A stretch of 47,142 bases of DNA from Chitinophagaceae bacterium (lineage in GTDB: Bacteria > Bacteroidota > Bacteroidia > Chitinophagales > Chitinophagaceae), in contig CANCEU010000019.1 in NCBI GenBank assembly GCA_947375185.1, forward strand, positions 1-47,142, in the 5' to 3' direction. Shown one piece after another: positions 7,370 to 18,301 of the stretch. The notes beneath the pieces were generated by a model. That model did no database searches and was not told where the DNA came from. It was given only the letters and a program-made list of their open reading frames with translations. Each line of letters begins with the position of its first letter. Position 1 is the stretch's first letter. Position numbers and translations under genes: made by a program.

Positions 7370-7978
7370 TTAATCAATGCTTTGATAAAGTGCTGTATTA
7401 ATATTGAATTGACTTAATGCAATTGGACTCAAATCAATTTTGACTGCTTTATATAATATTGGACTTCCGGTTAAAGGAATAATTGTGTATGCTAAAACTA
7501 ATCCTGGCACTTCTTTAAATGCCAATTCATATGTGCTTACCGTTGCGGCAATATCAGTTGTATACCATATTTGATAAATGATTCCATCACTCCATTTCAA
7601 CTCAACATTTTTACAATTGTACCCAACTATAGTCATAGTTGAATCAGGCATTGTTTCCTTCATTGAAATCAAATTGGGTTGATTTTGAGGAGGATAATTA
7701 ACTACTTGTAAAAAATGACTTGTGCCAATATCTTTGGTAATACTTGCAGTTGTCTGTTGAATATTAAAATACAAGGATTGATATAACTGTGCCGTTTGCA
7801 AAATTGTCTTGCATTGATCCCCTTTTACAAAAACTATCTTAGTCCCAATAGTATCAGTGTTATTAGACTTAGTAATAGAGAATTCAAGCGCACATTCACC
7901 CACAATTTTAGTTTGTGCTTGAATGGTATTTAGCGAAAAAAATAAACATGCTAAAAGGAACAAGGGGGTACGCTGCAA
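7370..7978 (-). CDS. Secreted protein of unknown function (GLPGLI-like character)
   Basis: This 202-residue exported protein has a signal peptide (QRTPLFLLACLFFSLNTIQA, cleavage at AQA-Q or nearby). The rest is beta-rich. The core includes MKETMPDSTMTIVGYNCKNVELKWSD-type segments and a late EVPGLVLAYTI stretch. That order (an M..T.TI.GY.CK.a motif, then a PG lvl.y segment) recalls the GLPGLI/DUF4412 family of Bacteroidota envelope proteins, but I am not certain. The start is a TTG at 7978, three bases after the yidC stop, with no suitable ATG. It is the last gene of the pyrG-yidC group. Confidence 0.75.
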   Translation of the reverse strand: MQRTPLFLLACLFFSLNTIQAQTKIVGECALEFSITKSNNTDTIGTKIVFVKGDQCKTILQTAQLYQSLYFNIQQTTASITKDIGTSHFLQVVNYPPQNQPNLISMKETMPDSTMTIVGYNCKNVELKWSDGIIYQIWYTTDIAATVSTYELAFKEVPGLVLAYTIIPLTGSPILYKAVKIDLSPIALSQFNINTALYQSID

Positions 7979-7981
7979 ACT

Positions 7982-9790
7982 TTATTTTTTATGTTTATCT
8001 TTTAAATCTTGTACTTTTTTCTGAGCGTCCATCATTTGCTCATACTTAGACTGCCAATTACTTTTTTTCTTTGGTGTTTTTCTCTTGATATCAATTTGTG
8101 CTAAAATTTTATCATGATTGATAATAAATTTTTGAATCACTAATTGTAAAATCAACGTAACAATATTAGAAACAGTGTAGTACCAAGTTAATGCTGATGG
8201 TAATCTGTTGAAAATAAACAACAACATTACAGGGAAAATATATGGCATGTATTTCAATGCTGGATTGTCCTGAGTAGGTGTCATTGACATATTATAAACA
8301 GAAATTAATACACTTGTAATAACTGCAGTTAATGTAAACAAACTAATATGATCGCCGAATCCCATTGGTATGCTAAATGGCAATTTTGCAATTACATCAT
8401 AGCTAGACAAATCCTGACTCCAAAGAAAAGATTGCCCTCTCAATGAAATATTTGAATTAAAAAAGCTATACAATGCAAAGAAAATAGGAATTTGCAATAA
8501 TGCAGGAATACATCCACCTAATGGATTTACGCCTGCCTCTCTAAATAATTTCATTTGCTCCATTGCAAAACCTTGCTGATCATCTCCTAATTTTTTCTTA
8601 ATCTCATCCAACTCTGGTTTCAATACTTTCATTTTAGCACTACTTAGGTAACTTGAATAAGTTAATGGAGAAGTGACTAAACGAATAAAGATGGTTAACA
8701 ATAAAACTACCCACCCGTAATTACTTACGAAGCCCGCGAAGAAATCAAACACCGGCATAATGATAAACTTGTTGATTGGTCGAACAAATGAATATAAATC
8801 TCTTCCTAAGTTCACCAGCTTGTCCATTTCAGGAGCCTGCGTCTTTAAAATTTGAAAATCATTTGGACCATAATATAAAGACAATGGTATGCTAACATTA
8901 GCCCCCGTTACTTTTTTTAGAAGGCTTGCTTTTAAAGTTGCTAAACCAGTGCTTGAGTCTGTTTTTCTTGCCCATTCTAAATTACCTGATCCAATTCCGT
9001 CTTTTGCAATTAGCGTTGTACTAAAAAATTGTTGAACTAAACCAACCCATTGAACTGGTTTTTCGAAAGTCCAATTTGCTTTACTTGAAATATAATCAAA
9101 CTCATTGCCTTCTGAAAAACAAACATTTGAAACCTGACGCTCATATTGTGTAGTACGTTCTTGTTGGTAAGAATGTACATCCCATAATAAATTTACTTGG
9201 CCATTGGTTAATAATTGATCCGCACCATCTAATTGCACATTCCATTCAACATTGTATTTATTGGGTGCAATAGTAAACTGATGACGAATGATTTTACCAG
9301 ATGGAGTTGTCCAAGAATATTCAATTTTTTGAACACCATTATTTGCAGGTGATACATTTACTACTGGAAATAAAATTTGATTGATTTGAGCAGTCTGATT
9401 ATTTCCAATGTTAACAGTATAATTTAAGGAACTACTATCCCCTAACTTAACAAATTCTTTTTTTGAATTTTTATACTTTTTTAAAGTTACGCCTACAACC
9501 TGTCCCCCTTTGTTGCTAAAGTCAACTTTAATTAAATCATTTTCTAAAGTAGTGATTTGTTCTTTAACTGAATCTATGGGCACAACTGAAGCTGAATTAG
9601 AATCAAGCTTAATTGGATTTTTTAAAGCTGCTGCTTTTTCAGCTAAAGATTTAACCATTTCAGTTGAATCTTTAATATGCTTAGTGTAAGCTTGTAATTC
9701 GGCTTGTTGCTTATTGTTATACCAAAAAAAGGTAAAGAATAAACCTGCTAATAAAATAAAACCAATGACTGTATTTTTATCCGTTTTCAT
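7982..9790 (-). CDS. yidC: Membrane protein insertase YidC
   Basis: YidC inserts and folds inner-membrane proteins, alone or with SecYEG. The 602-residue length and layout are those of diderm YidC: an N-terminal membrane segment (about residues 8-24), a large periplasmic beta domain (about 60-340), then the conserved insertase core. The core contains FIRLVTSPLTYSS with the groove arginine at Arg370, a cytoplasmic helical hairpin (LKPELDEIKKKLGDDQQGF), GGCIPALLQIPIFFALYSFF, and further membrane segments. The tail is very lysine-rich, as expected for ribosome contact. The ATG at 9790 is preferred to a TTG two codons upstream. It follows pyrG by 58 bases. Confidence 0.95.
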   Translation of the reverse strand: MKTDKNTVIGFILLAGLFFTFFWYNNKQQAELQAYTKHIKDSTEMVKSLAEKAAALKNPIKLDSNSASVVPIDSVKEQITTLENDLIKVDFSNKGGQVVGVTLKKYKNSKKEFVKLGDSSSLNYTVNIGNNQTAQINQILFPVVNVSPANNGVQKIEYSWTTPSGKIIRHQFTIAPNKYNVEWNVQLDGADQLLTNGQVNLLWDVHSYQQERTTQYERQVSNVCFSEGNEFDYISSKANWTFEKPVQWVGLVQQFFSTTLIAKDGIGSGNLEWARKTDSSTGLATLKASLLKKVTGANVSIPLSLYYGPNDFQILKTQAPEMDKLVNLGRDLYSFVRPINKFIIMPVFDFFAGFVSNYGWVVLLLTIFIRLVTSPLTYSSYLSSAKMKVLKPELDEIKKKLGDDQQGFAMEQMKLFREAGVNPLGGCIPALLQIPIFFALYSFFNSNISLRGQSFLWSQDLSSYDVIAKLPFSIPMGFGDHISLFTLTAVITSVLISVYNMSMTPTQDNPALKYMPYIFPVMLLFIFNRLPSALTWYYTVSNIVTLILQLVIQKFIINHDKILAQIDIKRKTPKKKSNWQSKYEQMMDAQKKVQDLKDKHKK

Positions 9791-9821
9791 ATTCAATGTT
9801 TAGACGTATTTAACGTGGGGG

Positions 9822-9829
9822 CAAAGATA
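9822..9829 (-). promoter_or_regulatory. Possible -7 element upstream of yidC
   Basis: TATCTTTG on the minus strand (9829-9822) is a perfect TAnnTTTG box 31 bases upstream of the yidC ATG. The nearest TTTG (9848-9845) is only 15 bases away, so the upstream element is poor. Confidence 0.35.
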
Positions 9830-9848
9830 TGTATTTTAAGGCATCAAA

Positions 9849-11510
<1,662 letters not shown>

Positions 11511-11583
11511 CTATTGAGGACTACCCATTCAAAGGTTTTTTAATGTGACCGTCTTGTTTTAGGAAAAATGCTTAGAGGTCATA

Positions 11584-11591
11584 CAAAAATA
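11584..11591 (-). promoter_or_regulatory. Possible -7 element for pyrG
   Basis: TATTTTTG on the minus strand (11591-11584) fits TAnnTTTG, but it lies 122 bases upstream of the ATG and the nearest TTG (11619-11617) is 25 bases away. The rest of 11463-11695 shows no other recognisable signal. Confidence 0.3.
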
Positions 11592-11695
11592 CGCGAAAAA
11601 AAATCCCTAAAAAAATCAAGCTATTCTATCAAACAATAAATGTTTATAAGTGTTATGTAAAAGTGAACATCTTAAATTAAAATCAACAAAATTCT

Positions 11696-12571
11696 ATGAA
11701 AAAACTACTTTTTGGCCTAATCGTGGCCTTAATGGCCGGAAGCTTATTAAGTTGGGATTGGGCAAAAACTCAATTTTCTCCAGTTAACAAAGCGGATGTG
11801 GTCGAATGCCTTAATATGGAAACTCAACAAGCTTATAAATTAGAAGCTTCCACACCAAATTTCGCAGCATTACATCCAGCTCCAATTGTAATAAACCCTG
11901 AAAACCTTCTAGGTAAAATGATCCAATTTGATGCTGCCGATGGAAAACAAGCAAATGCTTATTTTATTCCAGCAAAAAAGAAAACCAAAAAATGGTTAGT
12001 AGTTATTCAAGAATGGTGGGGTTTAAATGACAATATCAAGTTGGAGTCAGACAAATATTATAGCGCTTTAGGTGACATGAATGTAATCGCTGTCGATATG
12101 TATGATGGCAAAGTTGCAGCTACGCCTGATAGTGCAATGAAATTAATGCGTGGTGCAGATATGGGAAGAATGGCAGCTATTATTCAAGGAGCCATTAAAA
12201 AAGCGGGAGCTGATGCTTCAATTTATAGCGTTGGTTGGTGCTTTGGTGGTATGTGGAGTTTACAAACAGCCATACTTGCAGGACCTCAAGCAAAAGGAAC
12301 GGTGATGTATTATGGACGTCCAGAAACTAACATGGAAAAATTGAAATCAATTAAATGTGATATCATCGGTTTCTTTGGCAATCAAGATCAAGCGCCTTCT
12401 CCTGCAATGGTAAATGAGTTTGAAAAGAATATGAAAGATGCAGGCAAGAATTTATCTGTAAATAGATATGAGGCAAATCACGGCTTTGCTAATCCTAGCA
12501 ACCCTAGCTTTAATCCAACTGCAACTGCTGATGCATATGCTAAAGCAATTGCATTTTTAAAAGCACACTAA
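11696..12571 (+). CDS. Dienelactone hydrolase family protein, exported or membrane-anchored
   Basis: This 291-residue alpha/beta hydrolase has the dienelactone hydrolase triad: Cys182 in SVGWCFGGMWS, Asp231 in GFFGNQDQAP and His262 in EANHGFAN. The WWGLNDNIK segment near residue 105 is the usual EWWGLN motif of the family. The first 20 residues (KKLLFGLIVALMAGSLLS) form a signal peptide or anchor, so it acts outside the cytoplasm, unlike classical catabolic DLH. The natural substrate cannot be told from sequence. It is monocistronic and faces proC, with a large hairpin at 12586-12661 between them. Confidence 0.9.
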   Translation: MKKLLFGLIVALMAGSLLSWDWAKTQFSPVNKADVVECLNMETQQAYKLEASTPNFAALHPAPIVINPENLLGKMIQFDAADGKQANAYFIPAKKKTKKWLVVIQEWWGLNDNIKLESDKYYSALGDMNVIAVDMYDGKVAATPDSAMKLMRGADMGRMAAIIQGAIKKAGADASIYSVGWCFGGMWSLQTAILAGPQAKGTVMYYGRPETNMEKLKSIKCDIIGFFGNQDQAPSPAMVNEFEKNMKDAGKNLSVNRYEANHGFANPSNPSFNPTATADAYAKAIAFLKAH

Positions 12572-12585
12572 GCTTCGGGCTTTAA

Positions 12586-12661
12586 AAAAGCTGAAAAATT
12601 GTTTCATAAAGCCAACTCCGGCTGATACCGCGGAGGCAAATGAAACAATTTTTCAGCTTTT
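12586..12661. terminator. Very strong hairpin between convergent genes, probable bidirectional terminator
   Basis: The 22 bases at 12586-12607 are perfectly complementary to 12640-12661 (arm core AGCTGAAAAATTGTTTCAT). The 32-base interior can fold further through CTCCG (12616-12620) with CGGAG (12631-12635). T-rich runs follow on both sides: TTTTGTTTTT to 12667 on the plus strand and six T (12589-12584) on the minus strand. This fits a bidirectional terminator for the dienelactone hydrolase and proC genes. The stem is much longer than the others here and the interior is GC-rich, so a small mobile palindrome or a structured RNA is also possible. Confidence 0.75.
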
Positions 12662-12682
12662 GTTTTTACAACCATTATCAAC

Positions 12683-13486
12683 TTACATGTCGTTTTTAAT
12701 CTTTCTGTAACTAGCAGTTAAACCTCGAATTAAAGAAGAGCTAAATCCTTGATGCTCCATTTCATTTAAACCAGCAATTGTACAACCCATTGGGGTAGTT
12801 ACTTTATCAATTTCTTGTTCAGGATGGGTATTCTTAGTCAATAATAAATCTGCTGCACCTTTTACTGTTTGCGCTGCTATTAAAGAAGCCTGAGCTGCAC
12901 TAAATCCAATCTCAATTCCGCCTTGAATATTTGCACGTATATACCTTAATGCATACGCAGTACCACATGCACCAAGTACGGTAGCAGCATCCATTAATTT
13001 TTCATCAATGACAATACTTTTTCCCAATTGATCAAATAATGCACTCACATACGCTACTTGATCTTTTGCTTTTGCATTAGCACAAATACAAGTCATACTT
13101 TGTTGAATAGAAATAGCAGTATTGGGCATTGCTCTAAATAAAGCGAAATCAGTATCCAACATTTCTTCCATATCCTTGATCCAAACACCAGTTGCAACAC
13201 TAATTATAGTATGCTTCCCTGCAACTAATAATGGTTGAATATCCGCGACAATATCTTTAATTTGAAATGGCTTTACTGCCAATATTACATACTGCGCATC
13301 TTTAACAGCAGCTTGATTATCTGAAGTAACTGAAACACCTTTATCTGCTAAGTGTTGGATGGTTGCTAAATTTCTTTTGGTGATCGTGATTTGATTTGCT
13401 TGTACAAAACCACTTGCTATTAAACCCTCCGCAATGGAAGATCCTAAATTACCTCCGCCAATAATGGCTATTTTATAATTGGACAT
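12683..13486 (-). CDS. proC: Pyrroline-5-carboxylate reductase
   Basis: This enzyme (267 residues from the ATG at 13486) performs the last step of proline synthesis, NAD(P)H reduction of pyrroline-5-carboxylate. The Rossmann loop IIGGGNLGSSIAEGL is at the N-terminus. ILAVKPFQ, the FRAMPNTAISI segment and the C-terminal TTPMGCTIAGLNEME motif are all typical. An in-frame extension to 13585 would run into the upstream hldD gene and precede the conserved N-terminus, so the internal ATG is chosen. It is the last gene of the purL-hldD-proC operon, 61 bases after hldD. Confidence 0.95.
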   Translation of the reverse strand: MSNYKIAIIGGGNLGSSIAEGLIASGFVQANQITITKRNLATIQHLADKGVSVTSDNQAAVKDAQYVILAVKPFQIKDIVADIQPLLVAGKHTIISVATGVWIKDMEEMLDTDFALFRAMPNTAISIQQSMTCICANAKAKDQVAYVSALFDQLGKSIVIDEKLMDAATVLGACGTAYALRYIRANIQGGIEIGFSAAQASLIAAQTVKGAADLLLTKNTHPEQEIDKVTTPMGCTIAGLNEMEHQGFSSSLIRGLTASYRKIKNDM

Positions 13487-13547
13487 ATAAACTGAATTTG
13501 AATGAAATATTTTAAAAACTAAAGCTTTGAGGGCTAAAAAAAGAAAA

Positions 13548-14549
13548 TTAGTACCCCTTTGCGGGAACCAAATAGTTGGCCACATAGTCTTTCACTCCTT
13601 CTTCCAAACTACTAAATGGTTTATCATATCCAATTGCAAGAAGCTTACTCATATTGGCTTCCGTAAAATATTGATACTTGTCTCTAATATCCAAAGGCAT
13701 ATCAATAAATTCAATATTAGGCCTCAATCCCTGAGCTGTAAACGTATTGGCAGCAAGGTCATAAAAAGATCTCGCTTTCCCTGTGCCTAAATTATACAAA
13801 CCATTTGAGGATGCCTCCCATTTAGACTCTAGCATTTTTTGCAACATCCAATAAATAACATTCACCACATCTTTTACATATACAAAGTCGCGCAATTGTT
13901 CTCCGTCCTTAAATCCTTCCTTGTGACTTTTAAATAATTTGACCAATCCAGTTTCCTTAATTTGATGAAAGGAATGATAAATCACACTTGCCATTCTGCC
14001 CTTATGACCTTCATTAGGACCATACACATTAAAAAACTTTAAACCAGTCCAACAAGGCGGAGTTGCAGTTTGTGCAATAGCCCATTTATCAAATTCATTC
14101 TTACTAACACCATATGGATTTAAAGGAATTAACTTATCTAAAATAGCATGTGTATCCTCATATCCATTTTCGCCACCACCATAAGTTGCAGCGGATGAAG
14201 CATAAATAAATGGAATTTGTTTTTTTGTTGCATAATTCCACAAAGCCTTAGAATATTGGACATTTAATTCCTCGTGAATTGCATAATTAAATTCAGTTGT
14301 ATCTGTTCTTGCACCTAAATGTACTATGGCATCAATGGTATATTCCAAATCCGAAAGCTGGTCTATAAAAGATTGTCTTTCAATTACTTTTATAAATTGT
14401 TTTTGCTCCCAGTTTTTTCTTTTTGCTTCCACTCCAAAATCATCCACCAATAGCAATTGATTCCATCCTTGTTCATTAAAAAATTGAACACAAACAGAAC
14501 CAATAAAACCGGCTGTTCCTGTAACTACTATTGTTGGTTGTTTGGACAT
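13548..14549 (-). CDS. hldD: ADP-L-glycero-D-manno-heptose 6-epimerase
   Basis: This 333-residue short-chain dehydrogenase/epimerase makes the heptose donor for the lipopolysaccharide inner core. It has the NAD(P) loop VTGTAGFIGSVCV, the IVHLGARTDTTE segment, the catalytic YGVSK motif in NPYGVSKNEFD, and the HldD-typical FNVYGPNEGHKGRMASVIYH and LRDFVYVKDVV blocks. The length is normal. It starts 14 bases after the purL stop and so is co-transcribed with it. Its presence suggests a heptose-containing LPS or a related glycan. Confidence 0.92.
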   Translation of the reverse strand: MSKQPTIVVTGTAGFIGSVCVQFFNEQGWNQLLLVDDFGVEAKRKNWEQKQFIKVIERQSFIDQLSDLEYTIDAIVHLGARTDTTEFNYAIHEELNVQYSKALWNYATKKQIPFIYASSAATYGGGENGYEDTHAILDKLIPLNPYGVSKNEFDKWAIAQTATPPCWTGLKFFNVYGPNEGHKGRMASVIYHSFHQIKETGLVKLFKSHKEGFKDGEQLRDFVYVKDVVNVIYWMLQKMLESKWEASSNGLYNLGTGKARSFYDLAANTFTAQGLRPNIEFIDMPLDIRDKYQYFTEANMSKLLAIGYDKPFSSLEEGVKDYVANYLVPAKGY

Positions 14550-14563
14550 GTAAGCGTATAAAT

Positions 14564-16774
14564 TTATTTACTCAATTGCTTTTCAATTGCAGTGTCGTAA
14601 TCATTTTTCCAAGAAGTAATTGTGCCCCAATTTTCGCCATCAACTATTACATCACTTGAAGTAACTTTTCCAAGTACAGTTGTTTTAATACCATACTTTG
14701 TAGCAGCCGCTTCAATAGAAACTAAATTTTCTGCATTTATTGAAACTACAACTCTGCTTTGCGCTTCGCCTACCCAATAAGCATCTTTACGCAAACTGCT
14801 GCCCTTTGAAGAAACCTCAAACCCTTTGTTATTATAAAAAGCTGATTCTAACAAAGTAACAATTAAACCTCCTTCACTAATATCGTGTGCACTTTTCACT
14901 TTCGATTCTTTAATTAATTCAGCAACTAATTGTTGTAAATTAAATTCTTCTTCTAAATCAAAATATGGAGCAGGAGAAAATTCAACGCCTTTTAATTTGT
15001 TCAAATATTCTGAAGAACCAATATCATTTCTTTGTTCACCTAGTAATACAATAACATCGTCTTCCTTTTTAAAATCCAACGTCATTTTATTATTCATATC
15101 CTCTACAATACCCACCATTCCAATAGTTGGTGTTGGAAATACAGGGCCATCCGGATTTTGATTGTAGAAACTTACGTTTCCCCCAGTTACTGGAGTATTA
15201 AATTTACGACAAGCAGCACCCATTCCTTCTACTGCCTTTACAAATTGATAATATACTTCAGGATCATATGGATTCCCAAAATTCAAACAGTTTGTAACGC
15301 CAATGGGTTCTCCACCACTACAAACAATATTTCTGGCAGCTTCTGCAACCGCAATCATAGCGCCCTTTTCAGGATTTGCAAAAACATATTTGCTATTACA
15401 GTCTACTGTCATTGCTAATGCTTTACCAGTTCCTTTTGCTAATACAACAGCAGCGTCACTAGGTGCATTTGTTGAAGTATTTGCGGCACCAACCATACTA
15501 TCATATTGATTGTATATCCAACGCTTTGAAGCAATATTTGGAAGGTTTACTAAATCTTTAACAGTTGCTTTTAAATTAATCGTATCAGCAATCGAGTTCA
15601 TGTCAAAAGCATTTACTTTAGCCAAGTAAGCAGGTGCTTTATATTCACGTGTATATTGAGGAGCACCACCACCTAATACTAATTCATACGCAGGTAAAGA
15701 AGCTTCTAATTCACCGTGCATATAAAAATTTAACAAACCATCATCGGTAACTTCTCCAATATTACTACATGATAAATCCCATTTTTCAAACACGGCTAAT
15801 ACTTCCGCTTCTTTTCCTTTTTGCACACAAATCAACATACGTTCTTGGCTCTCACTTAAAAGCAATTCCCAAGCCTTCATATTTTGTTGACGTGTTGGTA
15901 CTTTATCTAAATCAATACGCATACCCACACCACCCTTAGCACTCATTTCGGCAGTAGAACAAATAATACCTGCTGCACCCATATCTTGCATACCTACTAT
16001 TCCACCTGTTTCGATTACTTCCAAGCAAGCTTCTAATAATTTCTTTTCTTGGAATGGATCACCTACTTGGACTGCTGGTAATTCTTCCACGCTATCGGCA
16101 GTAATTTCGGCCGAAGCAAAACTTGCACCACCAATACCATCCTTACCTGTAGCGCTTCCAACAAAAAAAATAGGATTGCCTTTTCCTTCGGCAGTTGCGC
16201 TCACTGTTTTACCTGCTTTCACAATACCAACACTCATTGCATTCACTAATGGATTCGTATGATAACACTGCTCAAAATATAATTCACCACCAACAGTAGG
16301 AACACCAAAACAGTTTCCATAATGACCAATACCATGAACCACTCCTGCTAATAATCTTTGTGTTTTTTTATCTTCTAATTTTCCAAAACGTAAACTATTT
16401 AAAGAAGCAATAGGACGTGCACCCATTGTGAAAATATCTCTTTGAATACCACCTACTCCTGTTGCTGCACCTTGGAATGGCTCCAAAGCACTTGGGTGAT
16501 TATGGGATTCAATTTTAAACACCACTCCATAATCATTACCAATATCCATTAAGCCTGCATTTTCTTCACCCGCAGCCACTAACATTCTGCCACCATCACG
16601 AGGCAAAGTTTTCAACCATTTAATTGAATTCTTATAACTACAGTGCTCACTCCACATGCCACTAAACGCACACAACTCGGTGAAGTTGGGTGTACGACCT
16701 AGTTTCTGTTTGATTAACTCAAACTCTTCCTCAGTTAACCTTAATTGTTGGGCTGTTTTAACGGTAATTTCCAT
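14564..16774 (-). CDS. purL: Phosphoribosylformylglycinamidine synthase, small PurL type
   Basis: This 736-residue enzyme converts FGAR to FGAM in purine synthesis. The length identifies the small PurL that works with separate PurS and PurQ subunits, rather than the roughly 1300-residue fused enzyme. Visible motifs are WSEHCSYKNS (41-50), ESHNHPSALEPFQGAATGVGG (from 89), a DMGAAGI loop, GNVSFYNQ, and SAHDISEGGL in the second AIRS-like half. The purS and purQ genes are not in this window. It leads the operon with hldD and proC. Confidence 0.96.
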   Translation of the reverse strand: MEITVKTAQQLRLTEEEFELIKQKLGRTPNFTELCAFSGMWSEHCSYKNSIKWLKTLPRDGGRMLVAAGEENAGLMDIGNDYGVVFKIESHNHPSALEPFQGAATGVGGIQRDIFTMGARPIASLNSLRFGKLEDKKTQRLLAGVVHGIGHYGNCFGVPTVGGELYFEQCYHTNPLVNAMSVGIVKAGKTVSATAEGKGNPIFFVGSATGKDGIGGASFASAEITADSVEELPAVQVGDPFQEKKLLEACLEVIETGGIVGMQDMGAAGIICSTAEMSAKGGVGMRIDLDKVPTRQQNMKAWELLLSESQERMLICVQKGKEAEVLAVFEKWDLSCSNIGEVTDDGLLNFYMHGELEASLPAYELVLGGGAPQYTREYKAPAYLAKVNAFDMNSIADTINLKATVKDLVNLPNIASKRWIYNQYDSMVGAANTSTNAPSDAAVVLAKGTGKALAMTVDCNSKYVFANPEKGAMIAVAEAARNIVCSGGEPIGVTNCLNFGNPYDPEVYYQFVKAVEGMGAACRKFNTPVTGGNVSFYNQNPDGPVFPTPTIGMVGIVEDMNNKMTLDFKKEDDVIVLLGEQRNDIGSSEYLNKLKGVEFSPAPYFDLEEEFNLQQLVAELIKESKVKSAHDISEGGLIVTLLESAFYNNKGFEVSSKGSSLRKDAYWVGEAQSRVVVSINAENLVSIEAAATKYGIKTTVLGKVTSSDVIVDGENWGTITSWKNDYDTAIEKQLSK

Positions 16775-17117
16775 TTGAATTGACTTATGCTGTTATAGAT
16801 GTCGCGAAGGTACAAAATGGCTTGTTAAGCCATAAGTAGAATTACCAACATATTGGGATCGAAAATGTGCATCGCTTGCTGCCTAAACTAAAAGCAGTAA
16901 TTATTGAAAAAAATCAAATTATCTGAAAATCAATGATTTGTGTACTTTTTTCAAATTTATTTTATTTTTAATATGTATATTTTATACACAAAGCACTGAA
17001 AATTTGCACAATATTTTTAATAATTTGTATTTCTTACTTATTTTCGTCCTAGAAATTGGCAGTTAAGCCAAACAATAATTGTATATTTTATTTTTTTAAT
17101 ATTTAAACATTCGTACC
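16775..17117. other. Divergent intergenic region between purL and glnII
   Basis: These 343 bases hold no gene. Next to purL, TACCTTCG on the minus strand (16812-16805) is a near match to the -7 box, and a perfect inverted repeat, ATGGCTT-GTT-AAGCCAT (16817-16833), overlaps the spacer upstream of it. On the glnII side TATTTTCG (17039-17046) is the best -7 candidate, without a good TTG at the usual spacing. The rest is AT-rich with no recognisable riboswitch. Confidence 0.5.
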
Positions 17118-18131
17118 ATGTCTAAATCTAAATTAGAGTACATCTGGTTAGATGGTTACAAACCAACTCAGTCTTTAAGAAGCAAAACAAAAATTGAAAA
17201 CAACTTTAGTGGTAAATTGGAAGATTGTGATATGTGGAGCTTTGATGGCTCTTCAACCGAACAAGCACTAGGCGGTTCGTCTGATTGCTTATTAAAGCCA
17301 GTATTTATTTGTAAAGATCCTCAACGCAAGGATGCTTACTTAGTAATGTGTGAAGTTTTAAACGCAGACGGTACAGCACACGTTTCAAACGGCCGTGCAA
17401 CTATACAAGATGATGACAATGATTTTTGGTTTGGTTTCGAGCAAGAATATTTCCTATGGAACCCTGCTACAAACAAGCCGTTAGGTTTTCCAGAAGGTGG
17501 ATACCCAGGCCCTCAAGGTCCTTACTACTGCTCGGTTGGCGCTAATAATGCTTATGGCAGAAATATTGTTGAAGAACATTTAGATGTATGTTTAGAAGCA
17601 GGTTTAAATGTAGAAGGAATCAATGCTGAAGTTGCAGCAGGACAATGGGAATTCCAAATTTTTGCAAAAGGTGCTAAAGAAGCAGGTGATCAAATTTGGG
17701 TAGCAAGATATTTATTAGAAAGAATTGGTGAAACATACGGTGTATCCATTAACTGGCATTGTAAACCATTAGGTACATTAGACTGGAACGGATCAGGTAT
17801 GCACGCAAACTTCTCTAACACTACATTAAGAACTTGTGGTAAGAAAGAAATTTACGACATCATTTGTGAGTCCTTCCGTCCATTTGTGAAAGAGCATATT
17901 GATGTTTATGGTGCTGATAATCACTTAAGATTAACTGGTAAACACGAAACAGCTTCTATTCATGATTTCTCTTTCGGGGTTTCAGATAGAGGAGCTAGTA
18001 TTCGTATCCCAATTGGAGCAGTAGAAAAAGGTTGGAAAGGATGGTTAGAAGATCGTCGTCCAAACTCAGCTGCTGACCCTTACAAAGTAGCAGCAAGAAT
18101 TATCACAACGGTGAAAACTGCTAAAGTTTAA
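17118..18131 (+). CDS. Glutamine synthetase, type II (eukaryote-like)
   Basis: This 337-residue GSII makes glutamine from glutamate, ammonia and ATP. The length and motifs are those of the short eukaryotic/GlnII type: WLDGYKPTQSLRSKT at the start, WSFDGSST (40-47), FGFEQEYFL, GSGMHANFS (225-233), HLRLTGKHETA and RGASIRIP. The adenylylation tyrosine region of GSI is absent. It has its own terminator at 18190-18217, and a type III enzyme follows on the same strand. The regulatory relation between the two cannot be read from the sequence. Confidence 0.95.
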   Translation: MSKSKLEYIWLDGYKPTQSLRSKTKIENNFSGKLEDCDMWSFDGSSTEQALGGSSDCLLKPVFICKDPQRKDAYLVMCEVLNADGTAHVSNGRATIQDDDNDFWFGFEQEYFLWNPATNKPLGFPEGGYPGPQGPYYCSVGANNAYGRNIVEEHLDVCLEAGLNVEGINAEVAAGQWEFQIFAKGAKEAGDQIWVARYLLERIGETYGVSINWHCKPLGTLDWNGSGMHANFSNTTLRTCGKKEIYDIICESFRPFVKEHIDVYGADNHLRLTGKHETASIHDFSFGVSDRGASIRIPIGAVEKGWKGWLEDRRPNSAADPYKVAARIITTVKTAKV

Positions 18132-18189
18132 AAGGTTTAATAATTAAGGTTTTTTAGAATAGGCATTCATAAATTGTGTTTTGAATTGT

Positions 18190-18217
18190 AATCCCCCAAG
18201 CAATTGGGGGATTTTTT
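18190..18217 (+). terminator. Rho-independent terminator after glnII
   Basis: AATCCCCCAA (18190-18199) pairs perfectly with TTGGGGGATT (18204-18213) across a 4-base loop. A run of T follows. Confidence 0.9.
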
Positions 18218-18263
18218 GTGCATTAATGCTCCCCCGTTTCTGATAATGGTCGTTAAATGGAGG

Positions 18264-18271
18264 TAAATTTG
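18264..18271 (+). promoter_or_regulatory. -7 element for glnN
   Basis: TAAATTTG, a perfect TAnnTTTG box, lies 30 bases upstream of the glnN ATG and after the glnII terminator. No clear TTG is found 18-21 bases upstream, so activator dependence is possible. Confidence 0.45.
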
Positions 18272-18301
18272 CTAATTCTAATAAATAAAAATAAATAACA
18301 T

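Noticed and set aside
13487..13585. N-terminal extension of proC
   Set aside because: It overlaps the hldD coding end and precedes the conserved Rossmann start.
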